From Azospirillum sp. B21 (GTDB lineage: Bacteria; Pseudomonadota; Alphaproteobacteria; Azospirillales; Azospirillaceae), in the NCBI RefSeq assembly GCF_008364825.1, contig NZ_VTTO01000001.1, positions 62,001 through 126,000 of the forward strand: a stretch of 64,000 nt of DNA. Direction: 5' to 3'. Within the stretch, counting starts at the first letter, position 1, and each line of letters opens with the position of its first letter. Below the pieces are notes generated by a model. That model made no database searches. It saw only the letters and a program-made list of their open reading frames with translations, and was not told the origin of the DNA. The position numbers were made by a program, and so were the translations under genes. Positions 8,735-16,875 of the stretch are shown here, one piece after another.

Positions 8735-8758
8735 GTCAGAGTCAGGGATAACTCTAAC
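8735..8758. promoter_or_regulatory. Imperfect dyad upstream of the TA-like pair
   Basis: The arms GTCAGAGT (8735-8742) and ACTCTAAC (8751-8758) match at 7 of 8 positions around an 8-nt centre, about 65-90 nt upstream of the small gene. Placement at the likely promoter would suit an autoregulatory operator, which is typical of toxin-antitoxin modules. Confidence 0.4.
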
Positions 8759-8817
8759 GTCCAAACGCTAGAAAGTCACTTGCAAAAAATCAACGAAGGT
8801 TGCAACGCGACCGGCGA

Positions 8818-9318
8818 TCACCCCAAACCGCAACGCTTCACGATCAGCGCCGCAACCGCTTCCGCGTCGTTCAGGTCGAGGACCGGCACCGGACAGTTCG
8901 GCACGGGGCTATCGCTGGCCACCGCGATGATTGTGGGATCGTCCGGCGCGATCAGCGGCTTGTCGACATCGGCGCGCCAGACCTCGATCTTCTCGTGCCG
9001 GTCGCGCTTGAAGCCCTCGATCAGCAGAAGGTCCACCGGCGCCACCTTGCCGATCAACTGGTCCAGCGTCAGTTCCGGCTCGCCATCGCGCAGTTCGTGC
9101 ATCAGCGCCCAGCGGCGGGGGGAGCTGACCAGCACCTCGGTCGCGCCGGCGACGCGATGGTTGTGGCTGTCCTTGCCGGGATGGTCGATGTCGAAGCCCT
9201 TATGCGCATGCTTGACCGTCGAGACGCGCAGGCCCCGCCCGGTCAGTGCCGGGATCAGACGCACCATCAGCGAGGTCTTGCCGCTGCCGCTCCAGCCGGT
9301 CAGCCCGAAAATCTTCAT
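8818..9318 (-). CDS. mobB: Molybdopterin-guanine dinucleotide biosynthesis adaptor MobB
   Basis: MobB is a small GTP-binding protein that assists MobA in making the guanine dinucleotide form of molybdenum cofactor. The 166-residue protein starts at MKIFGLTG and has a Walker A P-loop GWSGSGKTSL, the conserved KHAHKGFDIDHPGKDS block, and LLLIEGFKRDRHEKIEV. It follows pgsA by 11 nt. With moeA, moaD and moaE beyond the AT-rich insert it forms a cofactor synthesis cluster; no mobA is visible in this window. Confidence 0.95.
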   Translation of the reverse strand: MKIFGLTGWSGSGKTSLMVRLIPALTGRGLRVSTVKHAHKGFDIDHPGKDSHNHRVAGATEVLVSSPRRWALMHELRDGEPELTLDQLIGKVAPVDLLLIEGFKRDRHEKIEVWRADVDKPLIAPDDPTIIAVASDSPVPNCPVPVLDLNDAEAVAALIVKRCGLG

Positions 9319-9329
9319 CTTGGAAACTC

Positions 9330-9932
9330 TCAACCGGCGCTGCGGGCGGAACGGGCGGAACCGGGCTTCGCCGGTTGCTCGGCCATCATGTGGGTCAGTC
9401 CGGCACGCATGTAATCCCACCCGGTGTAGAAGGTCAGGGCCGCGGCGATCCACAGACCCACCGTGCCGATGATGGTCACCGGCAGTTCCGCCGGACCATA
9501 ATCGCCGACGATCAGGAAGCCCAGCGCGATCATCTGGATCGTCGTCTTCCATTTGGCCAGCCAGGTCACCGGAACGCCGACATGCAGGCCGGCCAGATAC
9601 TCGCGCAGGCCCGACACCAATACCTCGCGCAGCAGGATCACCACCGCCGGCAGTATCGACAGGCCGGTCAGCCGATGGAACCCCGCCAGCATGATCAGCG
9701 TCGCCGCGACCAGCAGCTTGTCGGCGATGGGGTCCAGGAACTTGCCGATCACGCTTTCCTGCGCCCAGGCGCGCGCGAGATAGCCGTCGAACCAGTCGGT
9801 GATGCAGGCGGCGGCATAGAGCGAGCAGGCGGTATAGGCGGCCCAGGCCTCCGGCACATAGAACAGCCCGACCACCACCGGGATCACCGCGATGCGCGAC
9901 AGGGTCAGCAGGTTTGGCAGGCTGGTCAGCAT
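9330..9932 (-). CDS. pgsA: CDP-diacylglycerol--glycerol-3-phosphate 3-phosphatidyltransferase
   Basis: PgsA makes phosphatidylglycerophosphate, the first committed step to phosphatidylglycerol and cardiolipin, in the inner membrane. The CDP-alcohol phosphatidyltransferase signature D-x2-DG-x2-AR-x8-G-x3-D-x3-D is complete in the segment from DWFDGYLAR to FLDPIADKLL. The 200-residue length and several hydrophobic segments (AVILLREVLVSGL, MIALGFLIVGDYG, IIGTVGLWIAAAL) fit the family. The gene starts 78 nt downstream of uvrC; a uvrC-pgsA-Moco gene order is frequent in alphaproteobacteria. The C-terminal 15 residues are low complexity (Pro/Ser/Ala/Arg). Confidence 0.95.
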   Translation of the reverse strand: MLTSLPNLLTLSRIAVIPVVVGLFYVPEAWAAYTACSLYAAACITDWFDGYLARAWAQESVIGKFLDPIADKLLVAATLIMLAGFHRLTGLSILPAVVILLREVLVSGLREYLAGLHVGVPVTWLAKWKTTIQMIALGFLIVGDYGPAELPVTIIGTVGLWIAAALTFYTGWDYMRAGLTHMMAEQPAKPGSARSARSAG

Positions 9933-10010
9933 GACGGAAAACTCGAACCGCTGGAGGATGTCGCCGCACGGCGCCCGTGAGGAAGCCGCCCGTTTGAAGG
10001 TGCCCGCATT

Positions 10011-11990
10011 CTAACCATCGGGATGGAAGTGATCGTATATCTTTTTCGCAACGGCACGATTGATCCCTTCCACCTCTTCAAGATCGGCCAGCCCGGCCCG
10101 CGCGACCGCCGCTCCGCTGCCGAAATGGTGCAGCAGCGCCTTCTTCCGGGCGGGGCCGATGCCCGAGATTTCGTCGATGGGCGACTTTCCGATGGCCTTG
10201 GTCCGCTTGGCCCGGTGGGTGCCGATGGCGAAGCGGTGCGCCTCGTCGCGCAGCCGCTGCAGGAAATACAGCACCGGGTCGCGCGGTTCCATCTGGAAGG
10301 GCGGGCGATTCTCCATGAAGAAATGCTCTCGGCCCGCGTCGCGGTCCGGCCCCTTGGCGATGCCGACCAGAGTCACGTCGTCGATTCCCAGCTCCGCGAA
10401 CACCTCCAGCGCCACGTTCAACTGGCCCAGCCCGCCATCGATCAGCACCAGATCGGGCCAGCTTCCCAGGCTGCGCTCCGGATCCTCCTTCACCGCCCGG
10501 CCGAATCGGCGGGTCAGCACCTCGCGCATCATGGCAAAGTCGTCGCCGGCCGCACCCTCGCTCCGGATGTTGAACTTGCGGTAGGCGTTCTTGATGAAGC
10601 CGTCCGGCCCGGCGACGATCATCGCGCCGATCGCATGGGCCCCCTGGATGTGGGAGTTGTCGTAGACCTCGACCCGTTCCGGCGGCGCATCCATGCCGAA
10701 GGCTGCAGCCACCCCGTCCAGCAGGCGCGCCTGGCTGGAGCTTTCGGCCAGACGCCGCCCATGCGCCTCGCGCGCGTTGGTCAGGGCATGTTCGACGATC
10801 CGGCGCTTCTCGCCACGCTTGGGCTCCGCCAGTTCCACCTTGTGCCCGGCGCGGACGGCCAGCGCCTCGCTCAGCAGTTCCAGTTCCGGCAGGGCGTGGC
10901 TGACCAGCACCAGCGGCGGCGCGGCCTTGTTCTCATAGAACTGCGCGATGAAGGCGGCCAGCACCTCATCCGTCTCCGCCGCCTTGTCGTGGCTGGGGAA
11001 ATAGGCGCGATTGCCGTAGTTGCGCCCGCCGCGGAAGAAGAAGACCTGGATGCAGGTCACGCCGCCTTCGGCATAGGCCGCGATGACGTCCGCATCTTCC
11101 ACCACCCCCTCGACATTGATGTCCTGGTGGGCCTGGATCGCAGTCAGCGCGCGGATACGATCGCGGTAGCGCGCCGCCGTCTCGAAATCCATGGCGTCGG
11201 AGGCGGCCATCATCCGGTCGGCGAATTCCGTCTGGATGTCGCGGCTCTTGCCGGACAGGAAGGCGCGGGCCTGATCGACCTGCGCCCGATACTCCGCCGG
11301 GCTGACACGCTCCACGCAGGGCGCCGTGCAGCGCTTGATCTGGTATTGCAGGCAGGGCCGCGTGCGGCTGGCGAACACGGTATCGGCGCAGTTGCGCAGC
11401 AGGAAGGCGCGCTGCAGAGCCGTGATCGTCCGGTTCACCGCCCCCGCAGACGCGAAGGGACCGAAATAATCGGCGTCGCGCCCGCGGGCGCCACGATGCT
11501 TGGTCAGCTGCGGATAATCGTGGTCCTTGGTGATCATGATGTGCGGAAACGTCTTGTCGTCCCGCAACAGCACGTTGTACCGCGGCATCAGCTTCTTGAT
11601 CAGGTTCGATTCGAGAAGCAGCGCCTCCACCTCGGTGTGGGTGTTGACGAACTCCATCGTCTCGGTCTCCGCGACCATGCGCTGGAGCCTGATCGGCAGC
11701 TTTCCCACCTGGGTGTAGTTGGTCACCCGGCGCTTCAGGTTGCGCGCCTTGCCCACATACAGGACTGCCCCATCGCCCGCCAGCATGCGATAGACGCCCG
11801 GCGTCTGCGGCAGCGTCTTCAGATGCTCACGAATGATCTCGACGCCCCGGTCGATGTCGGCCGGGCGCCGCTTCGGCCGTGCGGCCGCGCTTTCGCCGGC
11901 CGCCGCATCGGCAGAGGACATGGCGTCGGCGGCGTCTGCCGGCTCTGCGGCGACAGGAGCCTGGGGGTCGGAGGAATGCGTTTCGGACAT
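10011..11990 (-). CDS. uvrC: Excinuclease ABC subunit C
   Basis: UvrC makes the 3' and 5' incisions in nucleotide excision repair. At 659 residues it has the GIY-YIG nuclease near the N-terminus ([21 protein letters not shown]), a cysteine cluster region with [14 protein letters not shown], the UVR motif ([18 protein letters not shown]), the RNase H-like C-terminal nuclease ([27 protein letters not shown]) and a terminal helix-hairpin-helix pair ([28 protein letters not shown]). The first 45 or so residues are an Ala/Asp/Pro-rich extension before the conserved [14 protein letters not shown]. The upstream gap contains a DnaA-box cluster. Confidence 0.97.
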   Translation of the reverse strand: MSETHSSDPQAPVAAEPADAADAMSSADAAAGESAAARPKRRPADIDRGVEIIREHLKTLPQTPGVYRMLAGDGAVLYVGKARNLKRRVTNYTQVGKLPIRLQRMVAETETMEFVNTHTEVEALLLESNLIKKLMPRYNVLLRDDKTFPHIMITKDHDYPQLTKHRGARGRDADYFGPFASAGAVNRTITALQRAFLLRNCADTVFASRTRPCLQYQIKRCTAPCVERVSPAEYRAQVDQARAFLSGKSRDIQTEFADRMMAASDAMDFETAARYRDRIRALTAIQAHQDINVEGVVEDADVIAAYAEGGVTCIQVFFFRGGRNYGNRAYFPSHDKAAETDEVLAAFIAQFYENKAAPPLVLVSHALPELELLSEALAVRAGHKVELAEPKRGEKRRIVEHALTNAREAHGRRLAESSSQARLLDGVAAAFGMDAPPERVEVYDNSHIQGAHAIGAMIVAGPDGFIKNAYRKFNIRSEGAAGDDFAMMREVLTRRFGRAVKEDPERSLGSWPDLVLIDGGLGQLNVALEVFAELGIDDVTLVGIAKGPDRDAGREHFFMENRPPFQMEPRDPVLYFLQRLRDEAHRFAIGTHRAKRTKAIGKSPIDEISGIGPARKKALLHHFGSGAAVARAGLADLEEVEGINRAVAKKIYDHFHPDG

Positions 11991-12075
11991 GACCAGAATG
12001 TCGTCGAGCGGCCGGCGCGGGTCAACCGTTGGGCACAGGGAGGGAACAAATGGAGCGACTCACCCCTCCGAAAGA

Positions 12076-12110
12076 ATATCCACGAAACCTGTGGATAAGT
12101 TTGTCGATAA
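12076..12110. promoter_or_regulatory. Cluster of DnaA-box-like sites
   Basis: A perfect consensus DnaA box (TTATCCACA on the minus strand) lies at 12090-12098. It forms an inverted pair with TATCCAC at 12078-12084 (7-bp arms, 7-nt spacer), and a third near match, TGTCGATAA (8 of 9), follows at 12102-12110. All lie in the 404-nt non-coding gap 11991-12394, about 85-120 nt upstream of uvrC. The rest of this gap shows no gene; it holds a few GC-rich inverted segments (12300-12335) but nothing I can name. Confidence 0.5.
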
Positions 12111-12394
12111 CGGAGGGAGTAGCTCGCCCGGAGCTAGGCGCCGCAAGGGCTCCCATGCATCCGCCTATTTTTTAGGCATTTTCGTCAACCCATTGATTTC
12201 CTTAGGCCAGGTCCGAGTCAAGGGAGGGAATTGACGCGCGACCGCAAAAATGTCGCGGGGTCGCCGGCGCCTCTTGCGCGGGGTGGGGCACCTGTGTAAA
12301 ACGCGCGGTCATTTTCCCGGCGGCGGGGACGCCGGGGCCATGATCCGGCCCTGCCCGCCTTGGCTCAATACGGTTTCCGCCTTGTAACAGGCTT

Positions 12395-13165
12395 CTATTC
12401 GTTGGGGACGAAGCCATGCGTCGGCTGCGCCCATCCCAGATGTTCCCCACCGTCCAACGCGATCATCTGGCCGGTCACCGCCGGGGCGGCGATCAGGAAG
12501 CGGATGGCGGCGCAGATCTCCTCCGGGGTGCTCCCGCGCCTGAGCGGCGTCGAGTCCCACTGGGCGGAGAACTCCTCCTCGGTCTGGCGGTCGTTGCGCA
12601 GGATAGGGCCGGGGCCGATACCGTTCACACGGATGCGCGGGGCGAGTGCCATCGCCATCGTGCGGGTCAGCGCCCACAACCCCATCTTGGACAGGGTGTA
12701 GGAAACGAAATGCGGAGTCGGGTTCCACACACGCTGGTCGATGATGTTGACGATCAGACCGCCGTCGCCCTCCGGCAACCATGAGGCGAAATCCTGCGAC
12801 AGCACGAAGGGCGCCCGCAGGTTCGCCTCCATATGCGCATCCCACGATTCGCGGGTGACGTCGGCGACCTCGTCGCGCTCGAACCGGGAGGCGTTGTTGA
12901 CCAGCAGGGTCAGCGGGCCGAGTTGCTCGGCCACCGCAGGCACCAGCGCCTTCACCTCCGCCTCACGGTCCAGATCGGCGGCGAAGGCCATGGCCCTGCC
13001 GCCTGCCCGCCCGATCTCCGCGACGACGGCATCGGCCTCCTCGCGGGAGCTTCGGTAATGGACGGCGACGTCCCACCCCTGCCCCGCCAGATCGAGCGCG
13101 ATGGCTCGCCCGATGCGCTTGCCGGCCCCGGTGACCAGGGCCGCTTTCCTCTTGATCTCGACCAT
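12395..13165 (-). CDS. SDR-family oxidoreductase, pteridine-reductase-like
   Basis: This is a short-chain dehydrogenase/reductase of 256 residues from the ATG at 13165 (MVEIKRKAALVTG). The cofactor motif is TGAGKRIG: the Arg in TGxxxRxG is characteristic of the pteridine reductase/FolM group, which prefers NADPH. Other motifs are NNAS, the catalytic Tyr-Lys in SYTLSKMGLWALT, and a C-terminal IALDGGEHLGW. A role in reducing dihydropterins is plausible but unproven; a general SDR activity is the safe call. It is divergent from the gene at 13221, with 55 nt between starts. Confidence 0.88.
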   Translation of the reverse strand: MVEIKRKAALVTGAGKRIGRAIALDLAGQGWDVAVHYRSSREEADAVVAEIGRAGGRAMAFAADLDREAEVKALVPAVAEQLGPLTLLVNNASRFERDEVADVTRESWDAHMEANLRAPFVLSQDFASWLPEGDGGLIVNIIDQRVWNPTPHFVSYTLSKMGLWALTRTMAMALAPRIRVNGIGPGPILRNDRQTEEEFSAQWDSTPLRRGSTPEEICAAIRFLIAAPAVTGQMIALDGGEHLGWAQPTHGFVPNE

Positions 13166-13220
13166 GCCGCCATAGGTACCTTGCGACCGCCGCGGGTCAA
13201 GGGGGGAGAAGCGACCGGCC

Positions 13221-14036
13221 ATGCTGCGCGAAGCGATCGAATATCTGACCACACCCTGCCAACCGCTGGCCCGCCGCTTCGGCTATCTGGCGGAAATGGT
13301 GGCGCTCGGCGCCCGTTATCGGCGGCAGCGGCGGGCCTGGGCGCCGCATGTGGCCGCCTGCCACCGCTTCGTCGAACAGGCGATCCAGCGGGTGGAGCCG
13401 GGCGGCCGGGCACTGGTCGCCGGATCCGGGCTGCTGATCGAAGTGCCCCTGGAATCATTGACCGCGCGATTCGACCAGGTGGTGCTGGCGGACATGGTGC
13501 ACAGCCGCACGGTCCGTCGCCGCGCCGCCGGTCTGCCGAACGTGCGTTTGCTTGAACTGGATGTCAGCGGCGCCCTCGCCCCGCTCGCCGCGGCACTCGA
13601 CAGCGGCGCCCCCCTGCCCACCGGCTTCGAGCCGCCGCCGATCGACGGCGAGCCCTTCCGCTTCGCGCTGTCCTGCAACCTCCTGTCCCAGCTGCCGCTT
13701 CTGCCGCTGGAGGCGGTGGAGCGCCGCGCCCCACACACATCGGATGCGGAAAGGCTGGCCTTCGCCCAGCGCATGGTCCAGGGCCATCTCTGCTGGTTGT
13801 CCGATATTGCCGAGCGGGCGGCGCTGTTCACGGACATCGACAGTTCCTGGCTGCACCGCGGCACCGTGACGGAGGTGGAGGAGTCGACCTGGGGCCTTCC
13901 CCTGCCCGCGCCCGACATGTCCTGGCTGTGGGACATCGCCCCGGCGCCGGAACAGTACCGTCGGCATGACCTGCGCCACAGCGTCGGCGGCTGGTTCGAC
14001 CTGCATGCGGTGACGAGCGCGCTTCCGCCCTGTTGA
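13221..14036 (+). CDS. Putative SAM-dependent methyltransferase-like protein
   Basis: The 271-residue protein has an N-terminal helical part, then a Rossmann-like start: GGRALVAGSGLLIEVPLES resembles a methyltransferase motif I (glycine-rich loop), followed by VVLADMVHS, where the acidic Asp would correspond to motif II. The later segment FRFALSCNLLSQLPLLPLE could be the motif IV strand. The match is weak; I would not assign a substrate. There is no signal peptide and no membrane segment. It starts 55 nt from the divergent SDR gene, so the pair may share a control region. Confidence 0.75.
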   Translation: MLREAIEYLTTPCQPLARRFGYLAEMVALGARYRRQRRAWAPHVAACHRFVEQAIQRVEPGGRALVAGSGLLIEVPLESLTARFDQVVLADMVHSRTVRRRAAGLPNVRLLELDVSGALAPLAAALDSGAPLPTGFEPPPIDGEPFRFALSCNLLSQLPLLPLEAVERRAPHTSDAERLAFAQRMVQGHLCWLSDIAERAALFTDIDSSWLHRGTVTEVEESTWGLPLPAPDMSWLWDIAPAPEQYRRHDLRHSVGGWFDLHAVTSALPPC

Positions 14037-14075
14037 GGAAGACCGAGACCTCACACAGCAGACGGGAGAGCGCCC

Positions 14076-14495
14076 ATGGCCCCCAACGACCGCAACACCG
14101 ATACCCGTAAAGCCGACGACCGGCGCGGTGACGACAGGCCGCGTGACGACAGGAACATCGGCAACGCCACAGGTCCCAGCGACAGCGGCGGCATCGACGA
14201 ACGTCCCATCCCGCTCGACATCGCCGAAACGCGCGATCACCTGGACGTCGATGAAGAGATCGAGGGGTTCCAGCGCATCATCGGCCCCGGCGCCGGCGGT
14301 CCCATCGACCAGCCCGACGAGGATTTCGGCATCCCCGGCAGCGAGGAGGCAAGCGGCCTCGGCACCGGCCCGCTGCCGCCGCGCCAGCCCGATCGTCCGA
14401 TGGGGCAAACGGCGGGACAAAGGGAAGGCGCGCCCGATGATCGGATCGTCTCCGATCGCAATGTCGCCGTGGATGGAGCCAGGGACGGCAAATAA
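14076..14495 (+). CDS. Low-complexity acidic hypothetical protein
   Basis: This 139-residue protein is dominated by Asp, Arg, Pro and Gly. It starts with a repeated DDR pattern (RRGDDRPRDDRN) and shows no hydrophobic core, so it is probably intrinsically disordered. A conserved-looking acidic segment, DIAETRDHLDVDEEIEGFQRI, lies near residue 48. No family is recognised. GACGGGAGAG lies just before the start, a workable ribosome-binding site. It is 39 nt downstream of the methyltransferase-like gene and may be co-transcribed. It could be a stress-related disordered protein, but nothing in the sequence proves that. Confidence 0.65.
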   Translation: MAPNDRNTDTRKADDRRGDDRPRDDRNIGNATGPSDSGGIDERPIPLDIAETRDHLDVDEEIEGFQRIIGPGAGGPIDQPDEDFGIPGSEEASGLGTGPLPPRQPDRPMGQTAGQREGAPDDRIVSDRNVAVDGARDGK

Positions 14496-14503
14496 TCGGA
14501 AAG

Positions 14504-14553
14504 GCGAACTGTTGTCGAGGGTTGACCGACCATGGCCTGCGACAATAGTTCGC
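14504..14553. repeat. 14-bp inverted repeat with 22-nt loop
   Basis: GCGAACTGTTGTCG (14504-14517) and CGACAATAGTTCGC (14540-14553) pair with one mismatch. The element lies 8 nt after the stop of the acidic protein gene, with no T-tract. It may form an mRNA 3' stem-loop or bind a regulator of the downstream small gene. Confidence 0.5.
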
Positions 14554-14711
14554 ACCTCCGTTAATTGGGGAAGCTGATACGGAAATCGTCAGGCGGCATT
14601 GCGTGGACCGCACTTCTTAGGGCAACGGCTCTGCCCTATCTTAAGCCTCACAAGGCAAACAAATTCCAAGGGAGTGGACGTCTCTCACCTCACGTGGAGA
14701 TTCCCAGAGCC

Positions 14712-14885
14712 ATGAACACTCTTTTCAACGAAGTCCGCGATCCCCGCAGCCACGAAGAAATCATGCTGGCGGCCCGCCAGATGCGCGCCGACTACCTGCG
14801 CGAACTGTTCGGCAAGCTGCGCGCCACCCTGTCCGGCGACCGTGACCATCACGGTCCGGCGGCGCTGAGCCCGAGCGCGCGCTGA
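14712..14885 (+). CDS. Small 57-residue protein with ARQMRAxYL motif
   Basis: The start at MNTLFNEVRDP is chosen over a longer open frame because a 200-nt leader with promoter-like AT content precedes it and TGGAG lies 12-16 nt upstream. The protein is short, helical and basic in the middle (EIMLAARQMRADYLRELFGKLR) with a disordered His/Pro tail. Similar tiny alphaproteobacterial proteins with an xRxMRAxxxxxL helix are known but uncharacterised. It is followed 52 nt later by a strong intrinsic terminator, so it is probably a monocistronic small-protein gene. Confidence 0.7.
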   Translation: MNTLFNEVRDPRSHEEIMLAARQMRADYLRELFGKLRATLSGDRDHHGPAALSPSAR

Positions 14886-14936
14886 CCGATACACCCGCCC
14901 GGCGGCGGGTTCATGAAGGTCCAGCCATACATGAAG

Positions 14937-14978
14937 AGAACGGCACTGCGCGACGCCGCGCGGTGCCGTTCTTCATTT
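14937..14978 (+). terminator. Intrinsic terminator after the small protein gene
   Basis: AGAACGGCAC (14937-14946) pairs perfectly with GTGCCGTTCT (14963-14972) and is followed by TCATTT. It lies between the 57-residue gene and the convergent DUF983 gene, and could serve both. Confidence 0.8.
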
Positions 14979-15015
14979 CAGGCCGTACGATTTCAAGCCA
15001 TGGAGCGGTCGGCAC

Positions 15016-15396
15016 TCAGGCCTGTTCCGACCCCGGTGCGCCGGTGCTCCACAGCAGTCCCAGCACCAGACCCTTGCAACGCGGCAGCAGAATTAGCGTC
15101 AACACGAGCGTCAGCAATGGCCACACCGCCAGATGCACCCAGGTCGGCGGTTCGTAGCTCTGTTCGACCGACAGCAGGGCCGGGATGACGATGTGCCCGA
15201 CGATCAGGATCGTCATCCAGGGCGGCGCGTCGTCGGCGCGCAAATGCCCATAGGCCTCGCCGCAGGCGGCGCAGCGGTCGACCGGCTTCAGGAAGTTCCG
15301 CAGCAGCCGGCCTTGCCCGCAGTTGGGGCAGCAGCCGATCAGGCCGCGGAAGGAGGCGAGAAACTTCGACGGGGCCGCTTCGGTTCCAACGGTCAT
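15016..15396 (-). CDS. DUF983 domain protein
   Basis: This is a 126-residue membrane protein of the DUF983 family. The N-terminal zinc-ribbon-like part has CPNCGQGRLLRNFLK and CAACGEAYGHLRADDAPPW, the diagnostic block, followed by two hydrophobic segments (ILIVGHIVIPALL and LAVWPLLTLVLTLILLP). The ATG at 15396 is preceded by AAGGAG at good spacing, which favours it over a longer frame to 15474. The family is common in alphaproteobacteria, often near cytochrome oxidase genes, and its function is unknown. The 345-nt gap to 15742 holds short inverted repeats (TGGAACA/TGTTCCA at 15607-15651) but no gene I can support. Confidence 0.88.
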   Translation of the reverse strand: MTVGTEAAPSKFLASFRGLIGCCPNCGQGRLLRNFLKPVDRCAACGEAYGHLRADDAPPWMTILIVGHIVIPALLSVEQSYEPPTWVHLAVWPLLTLVLTLILLPRCKGLVLGLLWSTGAPGSEQA

Positions 15397-15741
15397 GACC
15401 ACTCCTTCCGTGCTGCGGACAATATAGCCTCTCGCCCGCCAAACCACACCCCCGATTGCGGGCGGGTCGGCCATGCCAAGGCGCTTCCAGTCGGAATCGG
15501 GGCTTTTTCACGCCTGTCCTTATCGCACGTCCCGCCTCGTGATATGAGGATACGGGCCGTTTGCGGACGCGGAGGGACATGATGGATCGAACATCGGATG
15601 AAACAGTGGAACAGTCTCCGGGATATGGTTCATAGCGTTTCAAATGTTCCATCCCAGCCTGTCCGCACCCCGCTGCCGAGTTGACGGCGGAGCCGCCGCG
15701 GTCTAGGGGGAAGGCCTTCCGTGTCCAGGAGAACCGCAGCC

Positions 15742-16722
15742 ATGTCCTTCACCCGTCTGTTGTGCGCCGCCGCGGCACTCGCCGCCTTCGTCGGTCCGTT
15801 CGCCACCCCGGTCGAGGCGCTGGCGCAGAGCAAGACCGTCGCCATCACCGCCATCGTCCAGCACCCGGCGCTCGACGCCACGCGCGACGGCGTGGTGGAG
15901 GCGCTGAAGGACGCCGGCTTCGTCCAGGGCCAGAACCTGAAGGTCGAATACCAGAGCGCGCAGGGCAACCCGGCCACCGCCGCCCAGATCGCCCGCCAGT
16001 TCGCCGGATCGCGGCCCGACGTGATCGTGCCGATCTCCACCCCCTCGGCCCAGGCTGTGGCGGCGGCGACCCGCGACATCCCGGTGGTCTTCACCGCGGT
16101 GACCGATCCGCTGTCGGCCCAGATGGTGAAGTCGATGGACAAGCCCGGCGCCAACATCACCGGCCTGTCCGACATGGCCCCGGTGGCCGAGCATGTCGCC
16201 CTGATCCGCGAGATCGTGCCGCAGGCCAAGCGGATCGGCGTGCTCTACAACCCCGGTGAGCCGAACTCGGTCGTGCTGATCAAGGCGCTGAAGGACGAGG
16301 CGACGAAGGCCGGCCTGACGGTGGTCGAGGCCTCCGTCCCGAAGTCGTCGGATGCCCAGCCGGCGGTGCGCAGCCTCGTCGGCAAGGCCGATGCCGTTTA
16401 CATCCCGCTGGACAACACGGTGGTCTCGGCATTGGAAAGCGTGATCGCGGTGGGACAGCAGGCCAAGCTGCCGATCTTCTCCGCCGACACCGACAGCGTG
16501 GCCCGCGGCACGGTGGCCTCCATCGGCTTCGATTACTTCCAGGTCGGCAAGCAGACCGGCGCCATCGTCGCCCGCGTCCTGAAGGGCGAGAAGCCCGGCG
16601 ACCTGCCGGTGGAACTGGCCAAGGGCACCGACCTGTTCGTCAACCCGAAGTCCGCCGCCGCCATGGGCGTCACCCTGCCCGAGACTGTGGTGAAGCGCGC
16701 GACGAAGGTGGTCGGGCAGTAA
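15742..16722 (+). CDS. ABC transporter substrate-binding protein (PF04392-like)
   Basis: This periplasmic binding protein of 326 residues belongs to the TrpX/YtfQ-like ABC_sub_bind group. It has a signal peptide (LLCAAAALAAFVGPFATPVEALAQ), then TVAITAIVQHPALDATRDGVVEAL, DIPVVFTAVTDP, GLSDMAPVAEHVALI and GTVASIGFDYFQVG. The ATG at 15742 is chosen because AGGAGA lies 9 nt upstream; a GTG 21 nt earlier would put that ribosome-binding site inside the gene. With the permease and ATPase downstream it forms an importer. Related Gram-positive systems carry aromatic amino acids, but the ligand here cannot be read from sequence. Confidence 0.92.
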   Translation: MSFTRLLCAAAALAAFVGPFATPVEALAQSKTVAITAIVQHPALDATRDGVVEALKDAGFVQGQNLKVEYQSAQGNPATAAQIARQFAGSRPDVIVPISTPSAQAVAAATRDIPVVFTAVTDPLSAQMVKSMDKPGANITGLSDMAPVAEHVALIREIVPQAKRIGVLYNPGEPNSVVLIKALKDEATKAGLTVVEASVPKSSDAQPAVRSLVGKADAVYIPLDNTVVSALESVIAVGQQAKLPIFSADTDSVARGTVASIGFDYFQVGKQTGAIVARVLKGEKPGDLPVELAKGTDLFVNPKSAAAMGVTLPETVVKRATKVVGQ

Positions 16723-16740
16723 GGCCGCCGGCTCCGAACG

Positions 16741-16846
16741 CCCCCACCCTAACCCTCCCCCGCTTCGCAAGGGAGGGAACTCCGCCGCTCTCCCGCACAA
16801 GAACTTGTCCCCTCCCCCGCCCAGCGGGGGAGGGTTAGGGTGGGGG
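16741..16846. repeat. Perfect 23-nt inverted repeat inside the ABC operon
   Basis: The 23 nt at 16741-16763 are the exact reverse complement of 16824-16846; the arms begin CCCCCACCCTAACCCTCCCC. The 60-nt interior contains another CCCTCCC/GGGAGGG pair. This GC-rich palindromic element fills most of the 153-nt gap between the binding-protein gene and the permease gene. It resembles REP-type intergenic elements, and related hairpins occur elsewhere in the window. Confidence 0.85.
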
Positions 16847-16875
16847 CAAGTGTCTGCCCTTTCAAAAGCACCGCA

